Assembly (NCBI GenBank): GCA_946187695.1
Contig: CAMHSB010000004.1
Coordinates: 1 to 64,000, forward strand
Reading direction: 5' to 3'
Length of the DNA: 64,000 bases
Origin: an uncultured Bacteroidales bacterium
Lineage (GTDB): Bacteria; Bacteroidota; Bacteroidia; Bacteroidales; Paludibacteraceae
Shown here: one piece after another, positions 1 to 9,800 of the stretch
How the letters are laid out: each line of letters begins with the position of its first letter
Numbering within the stretch: position 1 is the first letter of the stretch
Made by a program: the position numbers and the translations under genes
Notes under the pieces: model-generated
Databases searched by the model: none
What the model was told of the DNA's origin: nothing
The model's input: only the letters and a program-made list of their open reading frames with translations

Positions 1-2
1 CA

Positions 3-902
3 GCGAACCTGCAGATATCGCTGGATAAGACCACCTATGCTGCTACGGCCAATGCGATCTACAGCGGCGGTTCGATGTTCCAGAAAGTCTATGTGCGCGC
101 CAATTATAGTACCGGCGGCGAACAACTCGATACGATCTATGCTACCTCGGGCGAACATGTGATGGCTATCCCCGTCCACGCTACGGCTGTGTCGCTGGAC
201 GGCGGTGCAGCGGTCAGTGCCACCTGGGAGATTCATGCCAAACCCGTTCCGGCGGCAGTAGTCGAAGGACCGATCAGTGCAGTTTTCTCGCTGAGTTATA
301 TGGTTGCGACGGACACCAAGAACGATGTCTCCATCAACGGCGAGACCGGTGCTACGGTGGTGCGTATCCACAATGCGAATGCCGGCGGAACGAAAACGGA
401 TTGGCCTACCGGAGAGATCGATGAGAACGCCGACCGGTATGTCGATTTTGCCGTTACGGCTCCTGCGACGATGGATGTGCGGATCACAAAGATAAGCATG
501 TATATCGGTGCGTACTCCACGGGATTCATGAAATGTCATATCAACACCGGTTTCGGCGATGGTTTCACCGATGTGCATACGATCTACGAAGCGGCCCAGA
601 CAGCGCTGCCCAACAAAGAGATGCGTGCCATCGAGATGACGCCGACGCTCACGATCCCTGCCGGCGAGACGCTGCACGTACGTGTGCTGCCCTGGCATGA
701 GCATACCAGCGGTAGCGGCAAGTATATCCTGCTGCGCGATGTGACCATCGAAGGCCAGGCTTTTGAAGCTGGAGGAACGGATGTGAAAACGATTCGTGAT
801 GAGCGATTACCGATTAGCGGTCAGAAGATGCTCCGCAACGGACAACTGCTCATCCTCCGCGGAGAGGAGATCTATACGCTCCAGGGACAAAAAGTCCGTT
901 GA
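3..902 (+). CDS. Secreted protein, C-terminal part (5' truncated by window), ending in a short Por/T9SS-like tail
   Basis: Frame of ORF 75..902 stays open to the window edge (ANLQISLDKTTYAATANAIYSGGSM...). C-terminus KMLRNGQLLILRGEEIYTLQGQKVR resembles tails of four other proteins here. Confidence 0.7.
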   Translation, partial: ANLQISLDKTTYAATANAIYSGGSMFQKVYVRANYSTGGEQLDTIYATSGEHVMAIPVHATAVSLDGGAAVSATWEIHAKPVPAAVVEGPISAVFSLSYMVATDTKNDVSINGETGATVVRIHNANAGGTKTDWPTGEIDENADRYVDFAVTAPATMDVRITKISMYIGAYSTGFMKCHINTGFGDGFTDVHTIYEAAQTALPNKEMRAIEMTPTLTIPAGETLHVRVLPWHEHTSGSGKYILLRDVTIEGQAFEAGGTDVKTIRDERLPISGQKMLRNGQLLILRGEEIYTLQGQKVR

Positions 903-926
903 TATCAGACCTCAAAATAGATACCT

Positions 927-1952
927 ATGTTTAGTCGTTTGTATGGCATATTGTTGCCGTTCTTTGTAAGTTTTCTGCTGGCGTGGTTGCTGGACCCGTT
1001 AGTGAGTTTCATCCAACATAAATGCCGCGTTAAGTTCCGTATTCTGTCGGTGGCGATTACGCTCATTCTGTTTGTGGGGCTGATGACCTTGGGTGTTTAT
1101 CTGCTCATTCCTGCCGTAGAACGGGAAGTGAAGAAATCGGCTGTGGCGGTAGAGCAGTACTTCGATAATTTCGATGCAAGCAGGTATCTCACGGACGAGC
1201 AGCAAGCGAAGGTGCAGGAGACCTTGGACGGACTCAACTTGCGGTCGGTGCTCTCCTATCCGGAAGTGCGAGACGGCATCAAGAGTTTTCTCCCTAAGAT
1301 AGGCGGCTGGATCACCGGTGGTCTGAGTTGGTTAAGTGAGTTGCTCGTGATCTTCATCGGCTTGCTGTACCTCATTTTCCTGCTGATCTCCTTCCCCTCC
1401 ATACGTGCCAACTGGCGAAGTTATATCCCCAAGAAACATCTGTCGGCCGTATCGACGATCGTCCATGAGTTGAGCGTGAACATGAACGCTTATTTCCGCG
1501 GACAAGGGTTGATCGCGCTGTGTGTCGGTATCCTTTTTGCGATCGGCTTCACGCTTATCGGAATGCCGATGGGTTTTGTGATGGGTTTGATCATCGGTGT
1601 GCTCAACCTCGTTCCGTACATGCAGGCTTTGGGTATCCCGCCGTGTATCATCCTGTGTCTGGTACAATCGGCGCAGACCGGTCAACCGGTGTGGCTGACT
1701 TTGCTGCTGATGGCGATCGTGTTCATTGTGGTACAGACGTTCCAGGACATGGTGCTTACGCCCAAGATCATGGGTAAGGTAACAGGCCTCGGTCCGGCGG
1801 CTATCCTGCTCAGCCTCAGTTTCTGGGGCGCATTGATGGGGGTGGTCGGAATGATCATCGCCTTGCCGCTCACCTCGCTCGGTATCTCCTGCTACAAACA
1901 TTACGTTCTGGGCGAACCATTTGTATCTGAACGTGAAATGGGAAGAACTTAA
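927..1952 (+). CDS. AI-2E family transporter / PerM-like permease
   Basis: Multi-TM protein; LLPFFVSFLLAWLLDPLV N-terminus and GLGPAAILLSLSFWGALMGVVGMIIALPLTS C-terminal motif typical of the family. Confidence 0.85.
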   Translation: MFSRLYGILLPFFVSFLLAWLLDPLVSFIQHKCRVKFRILSVAITLILFVGLMTLGVYLLIPAVEREVKKSAVAVEQYFDNFDASRYLTDEQQAKVQETLDGLNLRSVLSYPEVRDGIKSFLPKIGGWITGGLSWLSELLVIFIGLLYLIFLLISFPSIRANWRSYIPKKHLSAVSTIVHELSVNMNAYFRGQGLIALCVGILFAIGFTLIGMPMGFVMGLIIGVLNLVPYMQALGIPPCIILCLVQSAQTGQPVWLTLLLMAIVFIVVQTFQDMVLTPKIMGKVTGLGPAAILLSLSFWGALMGVVGMIIALPLTSLGISCYKHYVLGEPFVSEREMGRT

Positions 1953-1985
1953 GTAATCCGATAGTTAATTTTTACCGTTAAACCC

Positions 1986-2016
1986 TTGTATATTTCAAAT
2001 ATTTGTTGTACCTTTG
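1986..2016 (+). promoter_or_regulatory. Promoter TTG-N20-TACCTTTG
   Basis: Matches Bacteroidetes -33/-7 consensus; upstream of DUF2130 gene. Confidence 0.8.
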
Positions 2017-2038
2017 CAGCGGATTTTGTGATTTTATT

Positions 2039-3190
2039 ATGAAAGAACTGAAATGTCCGCATTGCGGGAATGTGTTTACGGTTGACGAGAATGACTATGC
2101 AGCTTTGCTCAATCAAGTAAAGAACTCGGAGTTTGAACGCGAGTTGGCGCGTCGTATCCATGAGTTGGAGCAGAACCAACAGACCCAACGCACGGCGGAT
2201 CAGGCTCGGTGGCAGGCAGAGCAAGCGAAGCAGCAGGCAGAATTGCAGTTGCAGCTCCAGACGCTGCAATCGCAACTTCAACAGGCTGATCAGCAGAAGC
2301 AGTTAGCGGTGGCGCAGGTGCGTCAGCAGGCCACTGAAGCGTACATGAAGAAAGAGCAGGAGTTGGCGGAGGCGAAGACCAAATGGGCGGAGCAACTGAA
2401 GGCTGCGCAAGAGCAGGTGGCGTACTACAAGGATCTGAAGTTGCGCCAATCGACCAAGATGGTGGGTGAGACGCTGGAGATCCATTGCTCGACGCTCTTC
2501 AATCAGTTGATACGGCCGCTGATGCCAAACGCCTATTTCGAGAAAGACAACGAGGTGGTCGAGGGCACAAAAGGCGATTTTGTCTTCCGCGACAAGAGCG
2601 ATGACGGGGTAGAGTATATCTCGATCATGTTCGAGATGAAGAACGAGAACGACGAGACGGCGACGAAGCATAAGAACGAAGATTTCCTGGCCAAGTTAGA
2701 CGCTGACCGCAAGAAGAAAAACTGCGAGTATGCAGTGCTGGTGTCGATGCTCGAACCGGATAGCGAACTGTACAACGGCGGTATCGTGGATATGAGTCAC
2801 CGTTTCGAGAAGATGTACGTCATCCGTCCGCAGTTCTTCATTCCCATCATCACGCTCCTCTGCCAGACGAGCAAGAAGAGCCTGGACGCGAAGCGTGAGT
2901 TGGCGCTGGTCAAGGCGCAGCAGGTGGATGTGACGAATTTCGAAGAGAAGCTGATGACCTTCAAGGACGGTTTCTCGCGGAACGTGCGCTTGGCCAACGA
3001 GCGTTTCTCCGATGCGATCGACGAGATAGACAAGACGATAGCACACCTGACCAAAGTGCGGGAGAACCTCGTCAAGTCCGGCGATAACCTCAATGCGGCG
3101 GATAAGAAGCTGCAGGACGTGACGATCAAGCGTCTGACCTACGGCAATCCGACCATGAAAGCCAAGTTCGACGAAGCCGGAAAAGAATAA
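2039..3190 (+). CDS. DUF2130 domain-containing protein
   Basis: N-terminal CPHCGNVF zinc motif, coiled coil, then KGDFVFRDKSDDGVEYISIMFEMKNE. ATG at 2039 (internal to ORF 2003..3190) fits the promoter at 1986-2016. Confidence 0.85.
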   Translation: MKELKCPHCGNVFTVDENDYAALLNQVKNSEFERELARRIHELEQNQQTQRTADQARWQAEQAKQQAELQLQLQTLQSQLQQADQQKQLAVAQVRQQATEAYMKKEQELAEAKTKWAEQLKAAQEQVAYYKDLKLRQSTKMVGETLEIHCSTLFNQLIRPLMPNAYFEKDNEVVEGTKGDFVFRDKSDDGVEYISIMFEMKNENDETATKHKNEDFLAKLDADRKKKNCEYAVLVSMLEPDSELYNGGIVDMSHRFEKMYVIRPQFFIPIITLLCQTSKKSLDAKRELALVKAQQVDVTNFEEKLMTFKDGFSRNVRLANERFSDAIDEIDKTIAHLTKVRENLVKSGDNLNAADKKLQDVTIKRLTYGNPTMKAKFDEAGKE

Positions 3191-3233
3191 AAAAACAGAC
3201 AAACCTGCTTGTACATTATAAATACATCATACA

Positions 3234-4136
3234 ATGAAACCGACATTATTTGTTCTTGCTGCCGGCATGGGCAGCCGTTACGGAGGTCTCAAACAGTTGG
3301 ACGGGCTTGGCCCCCACGGCGAGACCATCATGGATTACAGCATCTATGATGCTATTCAAGCCGGCTTTGGCAAGGTGGTCTTTGTCATCCGCCGCGTCTT
3401 TGAGCAGGATTTCCGGGAGAAGATCGTTTCCAAGTATATCGACCGTATCCCGGTGGAGCTGGTGTTCCAGGACCTCGATAACCTGCCCGCAGGCTTCAGC
3501 GTTCCGGAAGGACGCGAGAAACCCTGGGGTACGAACCATGCCGTGTTAATGGGTAAAGGTGTGATTAACGAGCCTTTTGCCGTCATCAATGCCGACGATT
3601 ACTACGGCCGCGAGAGTTTCAAAGTGCTGGCCGATTACCTCTGCTCCATCGAGGGCACGGAAGGGCAGTACGCGATGGTGGGATACCGCGTAGCGAACAC
3701 CCTGTCCGAGTCCGGAACGGTAGCACGCGGTGTGTGCGAAACGGACGATAAGGGCTTCTTGACCAAGGTCACCGAGCGCACGAAGATCCTGCGCGAAGAG
3801 GACGGTGTGATCCGTTATATCGAAGAAGACGGCAAGACCGCCGTAGCGGACAACACCCCGGTGTCGATGAACATGTGGGCCTTCACGCCGGACTATTTCA
3901 AGTATTCGGAAGCCGCGTTCGTAGACTTCCTCAAGGAGCACGGACAGGAACTGAAATCGGAGTACTATATCCCCAAGATGGTGGACGATCTGATTCATGC
4001 CGGCAAGGCCACCTGCCGCGTACTTGATACGCCGTCCAAGTGGTTCGGTGTCACCTACGCGACCGACCGTCCGCAGGTAGTAGCGAAATTTGCAGAACTG
4101 GTAGAAAAAGGTATCTATCCCTCTCCTTTGTTCTAA
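3234..4136 (+). CDS. Sugar nucleotidyltransferase family protein
   Basis: LFVLAAGMGSRYGGLKQLDGLGPHGETIMDYSIYDA nucleotide-binding signature. Confidence 0.85.
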   Translation: MKPTLFVLAAGMGSRYGGLKQLDGLGPHGETIMDYSIYDAIQAGFGKVVFVIRRVFEQDFREKIVSKYIDRIPVELVFQDLDNLPAGFSVPEGREKPWGTNHAVLMGKGVINEPFAVINADDYYGRESFKVLADYLCSIEGTEGQYAMVGYRVANTLSESGTVARGVCETDDKGFLTKVTERTKILREEDGVIRYIEEDGKTAVADNTPVSMNMWAFTPDYFKYSEAAFVDFLKEHGQELKSEYYIPKMVDDLIHAGKATCRVLDTPSKWFGVTYATDRPQVVAKFAELVEKGIYPSPLF

Positions 4137-4139
4137 GGC

Positions 4140-5354
4140 ATGTCCAAACGGCTATGGATAGGGGTGCTCCTGCTGCTGGCATGCAGTATGGGGGCAACGG
4201 AGAATAAGCAGCCGACTAAAGGGCTGCTCTTCTTCTATCGTTCCGGCAACTGGGTGGACCACTATCTGATGCGGGACGTGGATACGGCATATATCCGTTT
4301 GCCGGAACATAGCTGGCGTGCGGCGTTCACTTCGGGTACGTCGGGTGTCAATTATACCATCCATTCAACCTCTACCATTGACGGATTGCCGGGTCCGATA
4401 ACCTTGAGTCTGTATAACCGCACACCGCTCAGTGTTGATCTGGGATTCAACGTCGGCTATCGCGGCTTCGGTTTCGGTTATTCGTGGGACGTGTTGAACG
4501 CTTATGCCCGACGAATCAGTTTCTCCTTCGGTTCGAAGTTCCTCGGCTTGGATTTCTCGCACCAGACGAGCACGAATGCCCGCACGGATGTGGGGCTCAA
4601 CGGCACCTTGCTGCCCTCTTTCTCGAACGACAACAAGACCAGTATCACGAACACCAAACTCGATGTGTGGTATGCCCTCAATGCGGCGCATTATTCGCAT
4701 AACGCGGCGGTAAAACAATCCTTCATCCAATGCAAGACGGCGGGTTCGCTGCTGCTGCATCTGTCGTACTTGGCGAGTCAGATCGCTTTTGGGGACACGG
4801 TGCTTATCAAGGAGACAGAGATGCCTACGCTGCAGGCCCTGATGTCGGGCGTGAGCAGTATGACGACGCGTCAAGTGGCGGTTGGAATAGGGTACGGCAT
4901 TAACTACACGCCCAACCACGGCAAGGTCTTGCTGCACGCATCGGCATCGGCGATGCTGGTCTGCTATTCGGTTAATCATATCGGCTATTATATACCGGAT
5001 AGTACCCGGGCTGATTACCCGGGTGAACCGATCTATGTGTTGCGCTCGGCGAAGCCGGTACATGTGACGGGTAATGTGCGGGCAGCAGTGAGTTGGGAGA
5101 TCAACCGCTGGGTGCATCTGTCGGCTTGGGCGATAGGCGATAACATCCGTTTCCGCTCGGAGAAGACGGCGACGAATAACGAGCTTTATCTGTCGGATTG
5201 GAACTGGAAAGTGCAACTCACGGTAGGCGTGCGTTTGGGCGCCGGTCGGGACCGTGTACAGCAGGCTTTGAACGATACCAAACCGCTCTCCGGCCATCAT
5301 CCGCACGATCATCTGCCGCTCTGGCTGACGGACTTCTTCTGGAGTCCGAAATGA
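4140..5354 (+). CDS. DUF4421-like exported protein
   Basis: Signal peptide plus NWVDHYLMRDVDTAYIRLPEHSW pattern recalled from the DUF4421 family; not searched. Confidence 0.6.
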   Translation: MSKRLWIGVLLLLACSMGATENKQPTKGLLFFYRSGNWVDHYLMRDVDTAYIRLPEHSWRAAFTSGTSGVNYTIHSTSTIDGLPGPITLSLYNRTPLSVDLGFNVGYRGFGFGYSWDVLNAYARRISFSFGSKFLGLDFSHQTSTNARTDVGLNGTLLPSFSNDNKTSITNTKLDVWYALNAAHYSHNAAVKQSFIQCKTAGSLLLHLSYLASQIAFGDTVLIKETEMPTLQALMSGVSSMTTRQVAVGIGYGINYTPNHGKVLLHASASAMLVCYSVNHIGYYIPDSTRADYPGEPIYVLRSAKPVHVTGNVRAAVSWEINRWVHLSAWAIGDNIRFRSEKTATNNELYLSDWNWKVQLTVGVRLGAGRDRVQQALNDTKPLSGHHPHDHLPLWLTDFFWSPK

Positions 5355-5419
5355 CCCTGCCAAAATAGCCTGAAAATCAACGATTTTGATGACAAAATGA
5401 AAATAAGTGCAAAATAATT

Positions 5420-5450
5420 TGGAAATGTCAAAGTTATTTTGTACCTTTGC
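5420..5450 (+). promoter_or_regulatory. Promoter TTG-N20-TACCTTTG
   Basis: Upstream of repeat copy A and TA module 1. Confidence 0.75.
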
Positions 5451-5480
5451 AGCGTGAATAGAAAAACAACAATAAATACC

Positions 5481-5576
5481 TTTTGTTTAACGCAATAATT
5501 TTGGCAGGGTCGCGTTAACTCCGATCCGTTTCCGATCCAAACCCGATCCGTTTCCGATAGATAACAACCAATAAAT
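5481..5576 (+). repeat. 96-bp direct repeat, copy A
   Basis: Identical to 6183-6278; contains CCGATCCGTTTCCGAT twice and the leader motif CCAATAAAT. Confidence 0.95.
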
Positions 5577-5606
5577 TACTTTTTGTTTAACTAAATTTAA
5601 TATATT

Positions 5607-5837
5607 ATGGCAACATACGCAATGACAATAGATGAACGTTCTACTCAAGGAAGAGCCTTGTTGACGTATTTGGGAACGCTGAATATTAAGTTGCAACCTT
5701 TAACGCGCGTTGTTGCTCCGTGTCAATTCTCTAAAGAGGAGATGCGTAATATGTTGGCTGAGTCAACGGCTGAGGCTCGCAGAGGTATGGGTACTTCTCA
5801 TGAGGACTTTAAGCGGGAGATGGCATCATGGCTCTAA
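5607..5837 (+). CDS. Putative antitoxin of a RelE/ParE-type module
   Basis: 76-aa ORF overlapping the start of the downstream RelE/ParE-like ORF (5828). Confidence 0.6.
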   Translation: MATYAMTIDERSTQGRALLTYLGTLNIKLQPLTRVVAPCQFSKEEMRNMLAESTAEARRGMGTSHEDFKREMASWL

Positions 5838-6166
5838 TTCGATGGCAAACAAATGCCAAACGGCATTTTAAGAGTCTTTTTGACTATTATCGAGAGCATG
5901 CTTCTGAAATTGTAGCGTTGGGTTTACGTAATACAATAACGGACGATGTGGAGAAGTTGAAAGACTTTCCGAATATGGGAATTAAAGATGATGAGTTCTC
6001 CTCACCTGACACGCAATATTACTTCTTGATAATTAAATGGAGCAAACGCACCTATAGAATATATTACTTGTATGAAAACGACATCTGCTCCATTCACGCC
6101 ATTTGGGATTGTAGTATGAATCCTGCCAAACGCAGAAGTGTGGTTAGACCATTGAGAAGGAAATAG
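5828..6166 (+). CDS. RelE/ParE family toxin-like protein
   Basis: 112 aa; IRWQTNAKRHFKSLFDYYREHA...YRIYYLYENDICSIHAIWDC fits the RelE/ParE fold pattern. Confidence 0.7.
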   Translation: MALIRWQTNAKRHFKSLFDYYREHASEIVALGLRNTITDDVEKLKDFPNMGIKDDEFSSPDTQYYFLIIKWSKRTYRIYYLYENDICSIHAIWDCSMNPAKRRSVVRPLRRK

Positions 6167-6182
6167 AAATCAATAAATAACT

Positions 6183-6278
6183 TTTTGTTTAACGCAATAA
6201 TTTTGGCAGGGTCGCGTTAACTCCGATCCGTTTCCGATCCAAACCCGATCCGTTTCCGATAGATAACAACCAATAAAT
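6183..6278 (+). repeat. 96-bp direct repeat, copy B
   Basis: Identical to 5481-5576. Confidence 0.95.
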
Positions 6279-6301
6279 AACTTTTTGTTAACGCCCGCCC
6301 A

Positions 6302-6329
6302 CCTGTTTGCTGATGGCAGTCCTCAGCAT
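6302..6329 (+). pseudogene. Detached fragment of the signal-peptide coding region of the 1886-aa protein gene
   Basis: CCTGTTTGCTGATGGCAGTCCTCAGCAT (28 nt) is identical to 6913-6940 inside the CDS at 6888. Confidence 0.8.
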
Positions 6330-6376
6330 AGGATGAAGATGGTTTGAGAAACTCATAAAAATCAACACGCAATAAT

Positions 6377-6511
6377 ATGGTACAAAAGCAGACAATAACA
6401 AAAGCAGAAATCGCGGAACATTTTGTGTCCGTGGAACAACTGCAAGAGGACTTGACGACACTGGTTCATGAGCACTATGCTCACCCTCACGCTCAGCGAG
6501 TTGCGGTATGA
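6377..6511 (+). CDS. Putative 44-aa antitoxin (not in ORF track)
   Basis: MVQKQTITKAEIAEHFVSVEQLQEDLTTLVHEHYAHPHAQRVAV; stop overlaps the toxin start as ATGA. Confidence 0.6.
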   Translation: MVQKQTITKAEIAEHFVSVEQLQEDLTTLVHEHYAHPHAQRVAV

Positions 6512-6819
6512 AAGTAATTATTGAGGAGCAAGTCCATCAGGCGATATTGGAATTCTATGCTATTTCCATGAAGTTGCATCCATCTTTGGATGAAGAAACA
6601 GTAATGGGAAAAGTAAATCGTCTTATTGGCGCGATGTATGACTTGGGGAAGCATCCGGGCATATACGCAGAAGCTCGCCTCAAGAAGAGTTGGATAGCAG
6701 CTGGGTATAGAGAAACGATAGTTGAAGATTTTCATATTGCCTATCGAGTTGAAACAGATGAGGATGGGGAACAATATGTGGCGATATATGATGCTGTTCA
6801 CTCAAAGTTGTATTATTAA
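6508..6819 (+). CDS. RelE/ParE-superfamily toxin-like protein
   Basis: 103 aa; GMYDLGKHPGIYAEARLKKSWIAAGYRETIVEDFHIAYRVE-like pattern; overlaps the upstream small ORF. Confidence 0.6.
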   Translation: MKVIIEEQVHQAILEFYAISMKLHPSLDEETVMGKVNRLIGAMYDLGKHPGIYAEARLKKSWIAAGYRETIVEDFHIAYRVETDEDGEQYVAIYDAVHSKLYY

Positions 6820-6887
6820 CGGTATAAGTTGAATAAATCAAAACAACCAATAAATAACTTTTTGTTTAACTAAAAATCTCAAACATT

Positions 6888-9800
6888 ATGAAAAAATTAA
6901 AACTTTTTTTCGCCTGTTTGCTGATGGCAGTCCTCAGCATCGGGCAAGTGTGGGGAGCTGATCCCGCTCCCGTAGGAACAACGCTGTTTAGCGAGGACTT
7001 TAGTGGTTATGCTAAAGATGCTGTTCCTAGTGGAGAAGTAACAACAGCTACAGGACGTGTGGTTTATGGCGGTGCTAATGTTACGTACTCTGTAACAAAC
7101 GGAAGTGGTACTACTAAAATTTATACAGAGAATACTGCTGGAGGAACTTCTCCTGAAATATTAGTGGGTAAAAGTAATGGTACTCTTACGATAGCTGGTA
7201 TTCCTTCTGGAGGAGCAAAGGCAATTACTGTTTCGTACAAACAGAACAAGCAGAAACTAAAAGTTGAATCTACAACAACAGGTTATTCGGGTTCGAAAGA
7301 CGAAAAACCGAGTAGCGTAGGCGCAAATTCAGTTGATATTACCATAGCTGATGGCTCGGCAGAGACTTTTACTTTAGTGTTTACGGGTTCTGGTACATCT
7401 AATGTCCGCGTAGATGACATTTTGGTAACTGTAAAAACCGCAGGTGAAGGTGCAGGTACTCCGACTTGCGCGACTCCGACATTTGATCCGGCAGAGGGTA
7501 CGTTCTATGGCTCGCAGGAGATTGCTATTGCAACAGGTACAGAAGGTGCTTCGATTTATTACACCACGGACGGAACGACTCCGAGTAGTACTAATGGAAC
7601 ACTGTATGAAGATCCGTTTGAGATCACAGCAACGACTACTATCAAAGCTATTGCTGTAAAAGATGGCGCAAATAATAGTGAAGTTGTAAGTGCCACCTAT
7701 ACCGCAGGTGAAGTAGTAACATCTTATTCCATTGATTTTGAGACGAACAATTTAGCTGCATATGTAAACTGGAATTTCGAAAATATTGTTTGTGCATCAA
7801 CAGCAATTACTGCTCATGGAGGTACATACTATGGAAATACAAATGCTAAGTCAACAGCATCTATTACTACTAAAGCGAAATATGCGAATCCTGGAATGTT
7901 GACATTCTATATCTCTAAAGAGTCTGGAAATACATCTGCGTCTTCTTGGTATGCACAAGTGTCTGAAGATGGAGAAGAATGGACGAATGTGGAAACCTTT
8001 GATGCAAAGGGAATGGGCAAAGGTGAATGGAATGAATGTACAGCTGATTTAAGCTCTTATTCTAATGTATATGTTCGTATTTCTTATGGTTCAAGTACTG
8101 CTATTCGTGCAATAGATGACATTGAGTTGGCTGCTGCTTCTGCGACTCCCAAGGCTGCGAAACCGACCTTTGAAACTGGTGATGATTTCGTTACATCGAC
8201 CAGCGTAACTTTGGCCTGCGCAACTGAAGGTGCTTCGATTTATTATACCACTAATGGCGATGTGCCGACTAGCGGTAGCACACTTTATGAGGGCGCTATT
8301 CCTGTAAGCACAACAACAACTATTAAAGCAATTGCAATAGCTGATGGTTATGATGCTAGTCCTGTTGCAGAGAAAACATTTACGAAAGTTGAAGCGTTAG
8401 AGTCTTTGGCAGCATTGTTAGAGGCAACCACTTCTACCGAAACTGCATTTAATGTTGTCATTTCGAATTGGGTTGTAACAGGTGTTAACGGCACACGCGC
8501 ATGGATTGCAGATGCTGCTAATGAGAAGGGAATTCTGCTCTATAAGTCCGGTCACAATTTTGTAGCAGGCAACAAACTGAATGGAGTAGTTATAGGCACT
8601 AAGACCAAACTCTATCAAGGTTATCCGGAGTTGACCTCTTTGGTTTCTACAGATGTTACTGTTACTACCGCAGAGACAGTTACTCCGCGTACTACTACTA
8701 TTGCTGCTTTAACGAGCGGACATCCGAATGAGCAAGGTACGGTTGTTAAACTGGAAGGTGTAACATATGAGTCTTCTGCCCTTTCGGATGGTGTTAACTC
8801 GATTGCTGCTGATAACAAATTATTCAGTTCATTGGCATTGGTTGATGGAACAACTTACGATATTACCGGTGTAGTAGAGTATCTCAATGAAGGCGTAGTT
8901 AAGATTATGCCGCGTTCAGCTGATGACGTTGAAGCTAAATCTGCTGTGGTTGTTCCAACAGCCGCTAACTTGGCTGCATTGAAGGCCGCAGAGAGAGGCA
9001 CATATATCTTGACGCTCACCAATGCCGTTGTTACCTATGTAAATGGCAACAACGCGTTCATTGAGGATGCAACCGGTGGCGCACTGATTTACTTCGCAAG
9101 TCACGGCTATAGCGCTGGTGATTGCCTGAATGGTGATTATCAAGTTGTTACTACCGATTACCAAGGTAAGTTTGAGATTACGGCTATGGAGCCGCAAGCA
9201 GGTGCAGCAACCACAACGGCTGAGATTCCTTTGACAACAGTTACGATCGCTACTCTGAATGCAAGTTTCTCTTCTTACGAGAGCCGCCGCGTTAAGATTG
9301 TAGGCGCAAACGTAACAGATGCTATTAGTGGTGGCGACCGCAACGGTGCTATTAACGATGGTGCAGCTTTGGCAGTTTATGCAGCAGTTGCAAGTACTAT
9401 CACGCTGACCGCTGATGATAATGTAGATATTATCGGTTATCCTGGCTTCCACAACACCGATCAGCAATTGACTGTTTGGGCACAGGCTGATATTACCGTT
9501 AATGAGAAAGAAGATCCGGAATTGGCTTACGATCCTGTTTCCGAGACGATTGAGCAAGGTGCTTCTTGGAGTGCACCGACTTTGACTAACCCGCATAGTT
9601 TAACTATTTCGTCGTACGCATCCAACAATGAGTCCGTAGCAACGGTTTCTGACGAAGGTGTTATTGCACTCGCAGGAGGACTTGGAACGGCTGTGATTAC
9701 AGCACATACTGACGGCGATGCAACTTATGCTGCAGGAAATGCAACTTATACTATTACGGTTAATGAGGCTGGCGTATATTCTATGTCGTTCGACATGACC

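Noticed and set aside
1332-1901. 189-aa minus-strand ORF
   Set aside because: Antisense to the AI-2E transporter gene; low-complexity D/H/Q/R composition.
4365-5363. 332-aa minus-strand ORF
   Set aside because: Antisense shadow of the DUF4421-like gene; Arg/His/Gln-rich composition typical of shadow frames.
5481-6278. CRISPR or integron interpretation of the 96-bp repeats
   Set aside because: Only two full copies with an 606-bp coding interval; no spacer regularity, cas genes, integrase or attC-like structure visible.
8916-9596. 226-aa Cys/Asn-rich minus ORF, plus others under the 1886-aa gene
   Set aside because: Antisense to repetitive Thr/Ala-rich coding DNA; no family resemblance.
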